Positions 48,838-58,004 of a DNA stretch of 64,000 bases are shown here, piece after piece. The DNA lies in NCBI GenBank assembly GCA_946534585.1, contig CAMNCV010000130.1, positions 1-64,000 on the forward strand, written 5' to 3'. The notes under the pieces were generated by a model, which was not told the DNA's origin, made no database searches, and saw only the letters and a program-made list of their open reading frames with translations. A program made the position numbers and the translations under genes. Positions within the stretch are counted from its first letter, which is position 1, and each line of letters opens with the position of its first letter. This DNA comes from an uncultured Prevotellaceae bacterium. GTDB taxonomy: Bacteria; Bacteroidota; Bacteroidia; Bacteroidales; Bacteroidaceae.

Positions 48838-49920
48838 TTACTTATTCACACCAAACTTGTATATGGTAGTCTGTCGATATGTTTCATCTGGATTCAGTAC
48901 CACTGGCGGAAAATATGCTCTGTTAGGAGAATCTGGGAAGTGCTGAGCCTCAAAACATATAGCTGAGCGACGCGGAGCAGTACATCCATTCTGTATCTTG
49001 TAACCATCAGCCCAGTTATCTGTATATATCTGCACGCCGGGTTCTGTTGTCCAACATTCCATAGTGCGACCACTATCTGGCTCAGTTATTCGAGCAGCAA
49101 ACGATAGTTCGCCGACTTCTTTCTTATTCAACACCCAGCAATGGTCATAACCTGCACCATTCTTTATCTGCTCATCATCAGCATCAATATCCTGACCTAC
49201 AGGCTTTTCCTTACGAAAGTCAAACGGAGTACCAGCTACCTTCAGTATCTCACCCGTAGGTATGCTTGTCTCATCAATAGGACAGTAGAAATCAGCATTG
49301 ACCTCACACAACAAGTTATCTATCGTTGGTGTAGGATTGCCAATACCCGTAAGCGAGAAAAAAGCATGATGAGTAAGATTTATAATAGTCTTCTTATTCG
49401 TCTGTGCTATATAATCTATCTTCAGTTCGTTATCATCTGTCCACGTGTACTCTACATTGATACGAACCTCTCCGGAAAAGCCCTCATGACCGTATGGGTC
49501 AAGCAGTGACAATGCCAATGTCTGCTCATTCATCTGAATGGCATCCCATACCTGGGCATGGTATCCCGTAGGACCTCCGTGCAGGGCATTCGGACCATTG
49601 TTTATAGCAAGACTGTATTCCTTACCACCAAGCGTGAAACGTCCTTGACGAATACGGTTGCCATAACGTCCTATCAACGTTGAGAGATAAGGTTCTGGTG
49701 AGTTGATAACATCTTGTATGTTGTCATGTCCCTGTATGACATTTGACAACTGTCCATCCTTGTCAGGCACCATTATAGCTACTATGGCACCGCCATAGTT
49801 GGTCACTGCAACTTCAAGACCATTTGAGTTGCGCAGAATGTAAAGGTCAGTCTGCTTTCCGTTCACTGTTGTGCGGAAGTCCTTCCTTCTGAGACCGCAC
49901 ACGTTTTGTTTCTCTGTCAT
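48838..49920 (-). CDS. galM: Aldose 1-epimerase (galactose mutarotase)
   Basis: Interconverts alpha- and beta-galactose or glucose. The start at 49920 (MTEKQNVCGLRRKDF) is the family-like beginning; the frame continues to 50064 but only with low-complexity sequence inside the helicase gene. Conserved blocks include NYGGAIVAIMVPDKDG, GRYGNRIRQGRF, the NGPNALHGGPTGYH loop with its histidine, NLTHHAFFSLTG, and the C-terminal AICFEAQHFPDSPNRAYFPP with the catalytic glutamate. It overlaps the upstream helicase gene by 74 nt in another frame. Confidence 0.93.
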   Translation of the reverse strand: MTEKQNVCGLRRKDFRTTVNGKQTDLYILRNSNGLEVAVTNYGGAIVAIMVPDKDGQLSNVIQGHDNIQDVINSPEPYLSTLIGRYGNRIRQGRFTLGGKEYSLAINNGPNALHGGPTGYHAQVWDAIQMNEQTLALSLLDPYGHEGFSGEVRINVEYTWTDDNELKIDYIAQTNKKTIINLTHHAFFSLTGIGNPTPTIDNLLCEVNADFYCPIDETSIPTGEILKVAGTPFDFRKEKPVGQDIDADDEQIKNGAGYDHCWVLNKKEVGELSFAARITEPDSGRTMECWTTEPGVQIYTDNWADGYKIQNGCTAPRRSAICFEAQHFPDSPNRAYFPPVVLNPDETYRQTTIYKFGVNK

Positions 49921-51286
49921 TACGATTAGATTTTTTATTATGGTTTGTATAATTATGCTTCTTATCTTCCTTTCTTTTTCCCTCTCTTTTGCTTCTACTG
50001 TGCTTACGACCACGACCACCCTTGTATTCTCTATTGCCAGAGCTGCGACCGTTGTGACCTGCATCTGAGCGTCTCACTATCTTATATTCTGGAGCTTCAC
50101 CTACTCCATCTGGCATTGGATTCTTCAATATCTCACGCTCAAGAAATTCCTCTATCTTTTTGAATAGCCATATCTCATCATCTGCTACCAACGTTATTGC
50201 TACGCCGTCACGCTCGGCACGAGCTGTGCGACCTATACGGTGTACATAATCCTCCACATCGTGCGGCACATCATAATTGATTACCATCACTATATCGTCA
50301 ATATCAATACCACGTGCAACAATGTCTGTTGCTACCAAGACATCTATTTCACCCGATTTGAATTTATACATCATATCATCACGCTCTGCCTGTGACAAAT
50401 CAGAGTGCATCTCACCACAATTTACGTGCATCTGCTTAAGCGAACGTGATATTTCCTTTACTCTCTGTTTCTTACCCGAGAAGATGATGACACGCTCCAA
50501 CTTCATTGGAGGCTCATCAGCAGCTGCTCGCTCTGGAACAAAACCATTTTTAAATATGGATTTAAGTATGCGCATCTTCTGTGGTGCATAGCATACGAAT
50601 GCAGACTGCTGTATCTTCTCTGCTGGTTTGCTCACAGCTATTTTCACATTGACGGGATTCTTAAGCAATGTGTTTGCTAACTGTTCTATCTTATCTGGCA
50701 TCGTTGCAGAAAACATTATAGTCTGACAACTGTCGGGTATGCCCTTTGCTATTGTCAGTATGTCTTCTGAGAAACCCATGTCAAGCATACGGTCAGCCTC
50801 ATCGAGGATAAAGAATGACAGTTTTGACAGGTCAAGATTTCCCATCTGCATGTGTGATATCAAACGACCAGGAGTTGCTATAATTACTGATGCACCCTTA
50901 CGCAATGCAGCAAGTTCCTGATCATAGCGATTGCCATCATTACCGCCATATACCGCAGCTGAGCTTATACCATTCAGATAATACCCGAAACCTTGCATAG
51001 CCTGATCTATCTGTTGTGCCAATTCACGCGTCGGTGCCATTACAAGACAGTTGATGGAGTCTTCTGGAAAACCTCCGTCATCAAGACACGAAAGCACTGG
51101 CAGCAGATATGCTGCAGTCTTGCCCGTGCCAGTCTGAGCTACGCCCATTATGTCATGTCCCTCAATAATAGGGTCTATACATGCTGCTTGTATCGGAGTG
51201 CACTTGTCGAAGTGCATATCATACAAGGCATCAAGTACGTTGTCATTCAACAGTGTTTCATCAAAATATATTATGTTTTCTTCCAT
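49847..51286 (-). CDS. DEAD-box RNA helicase
   Basis: ATP-dependent RNA helicase of 479 residues. Motifs: Q motif region (CTPIQAACIDP), AQTGTGKT, PTRELAQQ, TPGRL, DEADRMLDMGF, SATMP, ATDIVARGIDI and HRIGRTARAERDG. The last 90 residues are a Lys/Arg/Asn/Gly-rich tail (GGRGRKHSRSKREGKRKEDKK) expected to bind RNA. The final 24 codons overlap the start of galM out of frame, so the end of the tail is constrained by, or was created within, the galM coding sequence. Confidence 0.94.
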   Translation of the reverse strand: MEENIIYFDETLLNDNVLDALYDMHFDKCTPIQAACIDPIIEGHDIMGVAQTGTGKTAAYLLPVLSCLDDGGFPEDSINCLVMAPTRELAQQIDQAMQGFGYYLNGISSAAVYGGNDGNRYDQELAALRKGASVIIATPGRLISHMQMGNLDLSKLSFFILDEADRMLDMGFSEDILTIAKGIPDSCQTIMFSATMPDKIEQLANTLLKNPVNVKIAVSKPAEKIQQSAFVCYAPQKMRILKSIFKNGFVPERAAADEPPMKLERVIIFSGKKQRVKEISRSLKQMHVNCGEMHSDLSQAERDDMMYKFKSGEIDVLVATDIVARGIDIDDIVMVINYDVPHDVEDYVHRIGRTARAERDGVAITLVADDEIWLFKKIEEFLEREILKNPMPDGVGEAPEYKIVRRSDAGHNGRSSGNREYKGGRGRKHSRSKREGKRKEDKKHNYTNHNKKSNRNDRETKRVRSQKEGLPHNSERKAD

Positions 51287-51301
51287 TTTTTCTTCCTTTT
51301 C

Positions 51302-52528
51302 TTATCTTGGAGCCTGACGATAGCAGAACCATGCCACTATAGCAAATATTATATTTGGTATCCACGCTGCAAGTATCGGGGGAGTATCGGCATTTATCGC
51401 AAAAGTAGCAGAGACAGTCTGCAACAGTATATAGAGAAAACTCAATGCAAGACCTAATCCAAGATACATTCCCATTCCTCCTTTCCTTTTTCTTGCTGAT
51501 AGTGACGCTCCTATTATCGTTAATATAAACGAAGCAAAACTTGAGGCTATACGCTTATGGTATTCTACCTGATATTGCACTACATTACTTGAGCCTCGGT
51601 TTATCTGCTTTGAAATATAATCAAGTAATTCTGGCGAAGTGAAGGTTTCTTGTTGTCCTTTTGAATATACCAAATCTATTGGTTCCATCTGAATTACTGT
51701 ATCACATTGCATACCACTGGTTATGTGCTCACGCATTCCCGACATCTCGCGCACTTTCCAGTTCTGCGCCTTCCAATGATATTTAGAATCTGATATCGTA
51801 TCATACTGTATTTCAGTAGCTGTCATGTGGGAAACGAGTTTTTTGTTTTCAAACTTATCAAGGCAAAAGCCATAACCGCGTTTTAACTGGTTATCATAAT
51901 GCTGTATGTATGCAATAACTCCTTTATCTACCTGAAGCTGTACGTTTTCTGCCGAAGTGTTCTTTTTATTATTCTTATATAGCGATTCGAAATTCTGTCG
52001 TATTACCGTACCATGGGGTATTACGTAAGCAGCAAGATAAAAAGACAGTGCAGAAATAAAGATACACGAAATCATGTATGGTCTAAGCAAACGCTTGAAG
52101 CTAACGCCTGAAGCCAGTATTGCAATAATCTCTGAGTTGCCTGCCATCTTTGAAGTAAAGAAAATTACCGCAATAAAAACAAATAGCTGTGAGAATAAAT
52201 TTGCAAAATAAGGCACGAAGTTCAGGTAATAATCAAAAATTATCGCTTTCCAAGGCGCATGATACTCCGTAAACTTCGACAGATTTTCATTAAAGTCAAA
52301 CACTATTGCCAGACTGATTATAAGCAATATGGCAAAGAAATAAGTGCCAATGAATTTAACTATTATATATCTGTCAAGGCGCTTTATTCCTATCAAGGAA
52401 AACAACCCCTTGCATTTCCTGCCAGCAAGGGCGAGAAATGCGAGCAACTTCATAACAATCTTTTTTACTTTATGCAAAAAAGCCACTATATTCTTCTTGT
52501 CATGTTGTCTATGACCGTTCTCTTCCAT
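51302..52528 (-). CDS. LptF/LptG family LPS-export permease
   Basis: Inner-membrane permease of the Lpt machine that extracts lipopolysaccharide. Of 408 residues, two membrane blocks (helices near the start from DRYIIVKFIGTYFFAILLII, and near the end) flank a beta-jellyroll periplasmic domain. The FASFILTIIGASLSARKRKGGMG block is typical of YjgP/YjgQ proteins. The start at 52528 has an AAAGGTGA site but overlaps tgt by 43 nt; an alternative ATG at 52453 avoids the overlap with a poorer site. Whether it is LptF or LptG cannot be decided. Confidence 0.9.
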   Translation of the reverse strand: MEENGHRQHDKKNIVAFLHKVKKIVMKLLAFLALAGRKCKGLFSLIGIKRLDRYIIVKFIGTYFFAILLIISLAIVFDFNENLSKFTEYHAPWKAIIFDYYLNFVPYFANLFSQLFVFIAVIFFTSKMAGNSEIIAILASGVSFKRLLRPYMISCIFISALSFYLAAYVIPHGTVIRQNFESLYKNNKKNTSAENVQLQVDKGVIAYIQHYDNQLKRGYGFCLDKFENKKLVSHMTATEIQYDTISDSKYHWKAQNWKVREMSGMREHITSGMQCDTVIQMEPIDLVYSKGQQETFTSPELLDYISKQINRGSSNVVQYQVEYHKRIASSFASFILTIIGASLSARKRKGGMGMYLGLGLALSFLYILLQTVSATFAINADTPPILAAWIPNIIFAIVAWFCYRQAPR

Positions 52529-53613
52529 TGAGTATAATCACCTTTTATAATATGCTCACGCGCATCTGTAACCAAACGCAGGTAAAATGCCAAATTGTGT
52601 ATACTTGCTATCTGCAAGGCAAGATATTCCTGTGCCTTAAAGAGATGGTGCAGGTATGCTTTTGTAGTCACCCTGTCAATATCACATCCTGTAGGATCAA
52701 TAGGCGTAAAATCATCTTCCCACTTCTTGTTTTTCATGTTCATTGTACCTTCATACGTAAACAGCATCGCATTGCGTCCATTTCTTGTAGGCATGACACA
52801 ATCAAACATATCAACTCCCCTCTCTATATTCTCAAGTATATTCCACGGAGTGCCTACACCCATCAGGTAACGTGGTTTGTCTTTTGGCAGTATGTTATTT
52901 ACCACCTCAACCATCTCATACATCACCTCCGTAGGTTCGCCAACTGCAAGTCCACCTATGGCATTTCCGTCACATCCCTTATCTGCTATATACTTTGCTG
53001 ACTCCTCACGCAAATCCTTAAAGGTACATCCTTGTACTATTGGGAAAAGGCTCTGTCCATGTCCATACAACGGTTCCGACTCATTAAAACGTTTTATGCA
53101 TCTATCGAGCCACCTATGAGTCATAGAAAGACTATTACGAGCATATTGCCAGTCACTTTGTCCTGGCGGACACTCATCTAATGCCATTATTATATCTGCA
53201 CCGATAATACGCTCCGTATCCATTACATTCTCGGGAGTGAACACATGTTTGGAGCCGTCAATATGGCTTCTGAACTCACATCCTTCTTCTCTCAACTTAC
53301 GTATTCCTGTAAGCGAGAACACTTGAAAGCCACCAGAATCTGTAAGCATAGGTTTCTTCCACCCTATGAACTTATGTAAACCACCCGCTTTCTTTAAAAT
53401 ATCCAAGCCAGGGCGTAGATAAAGATGATATGTATTACCTAAAATGATTTGCGCCTTGACTTGCTTGCGTAGTTCTTCAAAATGTACTGCTTTCACACTT
53501 CCAACAGTACCTACTGGCATAAAAATCGGTGTAAGGATTTCGCCATGATCTGTCGTTATCTTACCAGCACGCGCAGAACTATAAGGGTCTGTATGTTGTA
53601 ACTCAAATGTCAT
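52486..53613 (-). CDS. tgt: tRNA-guanine transglycosylase
   Basis: Exchanges guanine-34 for the queuine precursor in tRNAs for Asn, Asp, His and Tyr. The 375-residue protein has LILGNTYHLYLRPGLDIL, the DSGGFQVFSL block with the catalytic aspartate, VQGCTFKDLREESA, the second aspartate in GVDMFDCVMPTRNGRN, and zinc-ligand region residues near the end (about residues 300-330, GCDIDRVTTKAYLHHLF). No other queuosine genes are in the window. Confidence 0.96.
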   Translation of the reverse strand: MTFELQHTDPYSSARAGKITTDHGEILTPIFMPVGTVGSVKAVHFEELRKQVKAQIILGNTYHLYLRPGLDILKKAGGLHKFIGWKKPMLTDSGGFQVFSLTGIRKLREEGCEFRSHIDGSKHVFTPENVMDTERIIGADIIMALDECPPGQSDWQYARNSLSMTHRWLDRCIKRFNESEPLYGHGQSLFPIVQGCTFKDLREESAKYIADKGCDGNAIGGLAVGEPTEVMYEMVEVVNNILPKDKPRYLMGVGTPWNILENIERGVDMFDCVMPTRNGRNAMLFTYEGTMNMKNKKWEDDFTPIDPTGCDIDRVTTKAYLHHLFKAQEYLALQIASIHNLAFYLRLVTDAREHIIKGDYTQWKRTVIDNMTRRI

Positions 53614-53627
53614 TATTACCTCGGCTA

Positions 53628-55226
53628 TTATTTATGTGCTAACTTTGGTATTTTCAGCACGTCACCAGCTTTTACTGTTTTTTTATCGTTGTAAACCTCT
53701 ACATAGCACTCCATGTCTGGACCAAGCTGAGCTTTAGAGATTGACTTCAGAGTTTGCCCTTTTTTCACCGTCACCTCACACTTCGTTCCTATTATTTTCC
53801 ATGCTCCGGTTCTTACCCTTATATCTTTCTTATTGTATTCGTCCATTGAGATTTCAGAAGATTTGCTATCACTTTTATCTTCTTTCTCATCCACACGTTG
53901 GCTTTGTTCTTCGTTTGATGTCGCAATATTTTCATTGACAGAATCTGCCTCTGCAGATGATGTCACAACAGTATTCTCATTGCTCACAACAGTAGAATCT
54001 ACCTGTTCTACACTCTGAGTATTTTTACCCCTAAACCATCCGTTTCTTCCTGCATAATATCCTATCAACGAGAATAATACGGCACCGATTAGTCCACCGA
54101 CAAGATAGTAGTACATCGGTGAGTGATCATTCTCATAATATTCAGGTTCATCGTCATAGTCATCGTCTTCTTCTTCATCTTCTTCCTTATCTTCCTCTTC
54201 TTCTTTCTCCTCTACATTTATTTCTTTCTCTTCTAAATCATTTTCTTTCTCTTCTAAATCATCAGATTCTTGTTCTTTATCTTCTGTGTTCTCTACATTC
54301 TCTGATGAACCATCTTCTTCCTTCGTATTATCTGTCTCCTTCTCGTTATTTGTGTTGCTCTCCTCCACAGTACCGTTATTTTCGTTTTCTTCCTCTGTAT
54401 CCGACACAATCTCGTCTTGAGCATCTTCTTCTGATACTTTCTCTATTGTTTCCTCATTCTCTAACTGTTCATCTTCAACCGATTCTTCTACATCTTTTTG
54501 TATTTCTGTATCCACGGTATCATTCTCCACTTTCTCTATTTCTCTATTATCATCCTCAGGTTTTGTCTCATCTTCTGTCATTTCTGTGACTTCAGAAATA
54601 ACCGTTGTCCCCACTTCTTCCAAAGTTTCTTCTGCTGTATTTTCTACAACAGTCATTTGATCTTCTCCTTTTAGATACATTAAAGGAGTTATAATCCTTG
54701 GCTTCGAAGTAATTTCTGTATGTACTTCTTCTTGCACCTTGTTAGTGACATCTTCTATATTCCTGCCTGTGACAATGGAGGCATTCTCTGTTTTTTCTTT
54801 TGTTTCCATAGCTACTTTTATATTATTTTCTTCTGTTAATTCCTGTTTTTCTATATCTTCTAAAGTTGCACCTTGGTAATTACCTTCATATACTATATCG
54901 TCAAGTATTGTTTCGTCATCAATAATGACTGTCTCAAATTGTGCAAAAGGCTTATTAACGAGGTCACGCATTACGACATCAGGGGTGAATATAATCTTAT
55001 CGTGTTCGCCAATAGTAACTCTTTCTCCTGTACTCACACTGACACTACTACGCTCCTTCACGGTCTGAAGTTTAAACGTGCCAAGACCTTTAATCTTCAC
55101 TTGTCTGTCAGTCAACAGTCCCTCATTTATCACCTCAACAAACATCGTGACGAAGTTCTCTGCCTCATCAATTTTGACCTTATGCTGTGCAACAAGTAAT
55201 TTCGCTATATCTTTTATTGTAGTCAT
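53628..55226 (-). CDS. Membrane-anchored HU-domain protein with acidic linker and LysM-like domain
   Basis: A 532-residue multi-domain protein. Residues 1-95 are an HU/IHF-type DNA-binding fold (MTTIKDIAKLLVAQHKVKID, then KIKGLGTFKLQTVKER). Residues 190-366 form an extremely acidic linker with short repeats (DLEEKEN, INVEEKEEEE). A membrane helix lies at 371-393 (YYYLVGGLIGAVLFSLIGYY), a Ser/Glu-rich spacer follows, and 484-528 is LysM-like (VKKGQTLKSISKAQLG). It begins 33 bp after a normal HU gene. DNA-to-envelope tethering is inference; residues GRNGWFRGK just after the helix are basic, which leaves the membrane topology uncertain. Confidence 0.85.
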   Translation of the reverse strand: MTTIKDIAKLLVAQHKVKIDEAENFVTMFVEVINEGLLTDRQVKIKGLGTFKLQTVKERSSVSVSTGERVTIGEHDKIIFTPDVVMRDLVNKPFAQFETVIIDDETILDDIVYEGNYQGATLEDIEKQELTEENNIKVAMETKEKTENASIVTGRNIEDVTNKVQEEVHTEITSKPRIITPLMYLKGEDQMTVVENTAEETLEEVGTTVISEVTEMTEDETKPEDDNREIEKVENDTVDTEIQKDVEESVEDEQLENEETIEKVSEEDAQDEIVSDTEEENENNGTVEESNTNNEKETDNTKEEDGSSENVENTEDKEQESDDLEEKENDLEEKEINVEEKEEEEDKEEDEEEDDDYDDEPEYYENDHSPMYYYLVGGLIGAVLFSLIGYYAGRNGWFRGKNTQSVEQVDSTVVSNENTVVTSSAEADSVNENIATSNEEQSQRVDEKEDKSDSKSSEISMDEYNKKDIRVRTGAWKIIGTKCEVTVKKGQTLKSISKAQLGPDMECYVEVYNDKKTVKAGDVLKIPKLAHK

Positions 55227-55258
55227 ATTTAACTATTCTGATTCTTTATCTAAACATC

Positions 55259-55534
55259 CTAACCCTTTATACGCTCTTTCAATGATGAAACAGGTTTGAA
55301 ATTCACAACGAGTTTTGGTGGAACAAGCATTTTCTGTCCTGTACTAGGATTTGTTATCACACGCTCCATACGTTTCTTAACGTCAAAACTACCCAAGCCG
55401 CTTAACGTTATAGCATCACCTTCTGTCAGTTTATCTACTATATCATAGACAATAGTCCTAACCATGTTCTGCGTATCTTCTATCTTATAACCTGTCTTTT
55501 GTGACAAAGCTGCTATAAACTCTTTATTATTCAT
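55259..55534 (-). CDS. HU family DNA-binding protein
   Basis: A 91-residue nucleoid protein that bends DNA as a dimer. It begins MNNKEFIAALSQKTGYKIED and has the typical core GDAITLSGLGSFDVKKRMER and arm RVITNPSTGQKMLVPPKLVVNFKP. It lies between rimO and the membrane-anchored HU protein, 26 bp after the former, so both HU-type proteins are made from one transcript. Confidence 0.93.
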   Translation of the reverse strand: MNNKEFIAALSQKTGYKIEDTQNMVRTIVYDIVDKLTEGDAITLSGLGSFDVKKRMERVITNPSTGQKMLVPPKLVVNFKPVSSLKERIKG

Positions 55535-55560
55535 CTTTTGTTAATCGTTTTTGTACTTTA

Positions 55561-56868
55561 TTATATCACAGTGGCATATAAATCAAACTCCTCTGCTCCT
55601 GTTATCTTTACATTATAGTAATGTCCCCTTATGAGTTTTTTTTCATTTACAGGTAGCAAAACCTCAGGATCAATTTCTGGTGATGAATATTGTGAGCGTC
55701 CAACATACCATTCTCCCTCCTTACGATCTATCACTACCAGTATTTCTTTGCCTATCATATCTGCTTGCAATTCTGCCGAGATATTCTGCTGCACACGCAT
55801 CAGTTTATCAAGTCGTGCCTGCTTTATTTCCTGTGTTACGTCATCCTTATAACGTTCTGCGCCGTAAGTTCCTTCTTCCTCTGAATAAGCAAATGCTCCC
55901 ATTCTTTCGAATCGAGCCCACTTAACAAAATCTATCAACTCCTGAAACTCTTCGTCCGTCTCTCCTGGAAACCCTACCATTAACGTTGTACGCAGCGTGA
56001 TACCTGGTACTTCCTTTCTCAGTTTATTTATAAACTCTATTGTTTCATCTTTAGTCGTATTCCTTCTCATCCTACTGAGAACAGAAGTCGAAATATGTTG
56101 TAATGCCACATCAAGATACTTGCATACATTCGGATTTTCTCTCATAACTCGTAGCAAATCCATCGGGAATTGATTGGGGTAAGCATAATGTAGTCTTATC
56201 CACTTTACTCCTTCTATATGTGCAATTTTCTCTATCAGTTCAGGGATTTTGCGCTCTCCATACAAATCCAAACCATAGTACGTAAGCTCCTGTGCAATTA
56301 TCTGAAACTCCGTCACTCCATCGGCAACTCTTTCCTTTACTTCTTTAAGGATATCATCTATCGAACGACTCTTATGCTTCCCCGTTATTATCGGTATTGC
56401 ACAATACGCACACTGTCTATCACAACCTTCTGATATTTTTATATAGCAATAATGACTGCTATTTTTTCTTTTTTTCTCTACTGTATTATAATTATTATCG
56501 GCTACAGGGTATGTTTCGGCAATATCATTCAACAATCCTTTATAGTCAAACTTACCATAGTACTTATCTACCTGCGGTATTTCCTGTTCCAATTCTGACT
56601 TGTAGCGTTGTGATAAACATCCCATCACATACAGTTGTTCTATCTGACCATGTTCCTTTGCTTCAACGAACTGTAGAATTGTGTCGATACTCTCTTGTTT
56701 CGCATCCTCAATAAACCCACACGTATTGATAACTACTACTTTTCCCTTGACAACCTCGGCATCAAGAACACAGTCGTACCCTTTGTCACGGAACAATCTG
56801 CCAAGACCTTCGCTATCAACGAGGTTTTTGGAGCATCCCATTGTTATTATGTCAATCCTATATTTCAT
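55561..56868 (-). CDS. rimO: Ribosomal protein S12 methylthiotransferase
   Basis: Radical-SAM enzyme that adds a methylthio group to an aspartate of ribosomal protein S12. The N-terminal cluster cysteines are C12, C50 and C84; the radical-SAM cysteines are C149, C153 and C156 (EGCDRQCAYCAIP). A C-terminal TRAM-like domain follows. At 435 residues it fits RimO rather than the longer MiaB. Its start overlaps the ftsY stop codon as TAATG. Confidence 0.95.
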   Translation of the reverse strand: MKYRIDIITMGCSKNLVDSEGLGRLFRDKGYDCVLDAEVVKGKVVVINTCGFIEDAKQESIDTILQFVEAKEHGQIEQLYVMGCLSQRYKSELEQEIPQVDKYYGKFDYKGLLNDIAETYPVADNNYNTVEKKRKNSSHYCYIKISEGCDRQCAYCAIPIITGKHKSRSIDDILKEVKERVADGVTEFQIIAQELTYYGLDLYGERKIPELIEKIAHIEGVKWIRLHYAYPNQFPMDLLRVMRENPNVCKYLDVALQHISTSVLSRMRRNTTKDETIEFINKLRKEVPGITLRTTLMVGFPGETDEEFQELIDFVKWARFERMGAFAYSEEEGTYGAERYKDDVTQEIKQARLDKLMRVQQNISAELQADMIGKEILVVIDRKEGEWYVGRSQYSSPEIDPEVLLPVNEKKLIRGHYYNVKITGAEEFDLYATVI

Positions 56869-57818
56869 TATCCAAACAAAGAATCTACAAACTCCTTACG
56901 ATTGAATAATTGCAAATCATGCATTCCTTCTCCCAGTCCTATATATTTCACTGGTACCTTCAGTTGGTCACTTATACCTATAACGACACCACCTTTTGCT
57001 GTACCATCAAGTTTTGTAATTGCCAGACTACTTATCTGCGTAACAGCTGAGAACTGTTTTGCCTGCTCAAAAGCATTCTGTCCTGTTGAACCATCAAGCA
57101 CGAGCATTATTTCATCAGGAGCCTCTGGGAAAACTTTTTTCATCACCTCCTTAATTTTCTTCAGTTCATTCATCAAGTTTACCTTGTTATGCAATCTGCC
57201 AGCTGTATCAATGATAACCACATCAGCCCCATTTGCTTTTGCCGAGGACAAAGTATCAAATGCCACACTGGCAGGATCAGCCCCCATCTGTTGCTTTATT
57301 ACGGGCACGCCAACACGCTCTCCCCATATAACCAACTGTTCCACTGCAGCAGCGCGGAAGGTATCAGCAGCACCAAGATACACTTTCTTCCCTGCCTCCT
57401 TAAACTGATAAGCCAATTTTCCTATTGTTGTAGTCTTACCGACACCATTTACTCCTACAACGAGTATTACATAAGGCTTATGATCAGATGGCAGGCTCCA
57501 CGACTCATTATCTTGAGTATTATTCTCAGCAAGCAGAGCAACGATTTCCTCACGTAGTATCTTATTCAATTCTGCTGTTGACACATATTTATCTCGTGCA
57601 ACGCGTTCCTCTATACGCTCTATAATCTTCAATGTAGTATCTACTCCTACATCACTTGTAACAAGAACCTCTTCAAGGTTGTCGAGTATCTCATCGTCAA
57701 CCTTATCCTTACCAGCCACAGCACGTGCTATTTTTTCAAAAACGCTCTGTTTGGTTTTCTCCAAACCCTTATCAAGCGTTTCTTTCTTATCCTTACCGAA
57801 AATTCCGAAAAATGCCAT
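56868..57818 (-). CDS. ftsY: Signal recognition particle receptor FtsY
   Basis: GTPase receptor that docks ribosome-SRP complexes at the inner membrane. A short N-terminal helical region leads into the G domain: G1 GVNGVGKTTTIGK (G122-T129), DTFRAAAVEQL, DTAGRLHNKVNLM and TKLDGTAKGG. At 316 residues it lacks the large acidic A domain of E. coli FtsY, as in most bacteria. It is the first gene of a leftward run of eight. Confidence 0.96.
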   Translation of the reverse strand: MAFFGIFGKDKKETLDKGLEKTKQSVFEKIARAVAGKDKVDDEILDNLEEVLVTSDVGVDTTLKIIERIEERVARDKYVSTAELNKILREEIVALLAENNTQDNESWSLPSDHKPYVILVVGVNGVGKTTTIGKLAYQFKEAGKKVYLGAADTFRAAAVEQLVIWGERVGVPVIKQQMGADPASVAFDTLSSAKANGADVVIIDTAGRLHNKVNLMNELKKIKEVMKKVFPEAPDEIMLVLDGSTGQNAFEQAKQFSAVTQISSLAITKLDGTAKGGVVIGISDQLKVPVKYIGLGEGMHDLQLFNRKEFVDSLFG

Positions 57819-57850
57819 ACTAATAAATGCGATTTACACCAATTTAGTTG

Positions 57851-57858
57851 CAAAGTTA
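57851..57858 (-). promoter_or_regulatory. -7 box for the ftsY operon
   Basis: Minus-strand TAACTTTG lies 32 bp before the ftsY start. The -33 position, about 20 bp further out, shows only CTG rather than TTG, so the upstream element is weak. Confidence 0.5.
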
Positions 57859-57929
57859 ACAAAAAAACACGTAAAATCAGCATAATTACGTAATATTTTG
57901 CTGTTTAATCAAATAATTGCACATATTTA

Positions 57930-57961
57930 TTTGTTAGTGTGCAGAAAAAACGTTAACTTTG
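57930..57961 (+). promoter_or_regulatory. Promoter of the acyl-CoA ligase gene
   Basis: TTTG (57930-57933), 20 bp, then TAACTTTG (57954-57961), 43 bp before the start codon; divergent from ftsY. Confidence 0.75.
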
Positions 57962-58004
57962 CACATTATAAGAAAAAATGTGCATTCATTCTAAATACTA
58001 ATAC

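Noticed and set aside
54119..54589. 156-codon plus-strand frame rich in Leu, His and Ser
   Set aside because: It is the antisense of the acidic Glu-rich linker of the HU-LysM protein; Glu codons read backwards give Leu/Phe/Ser.
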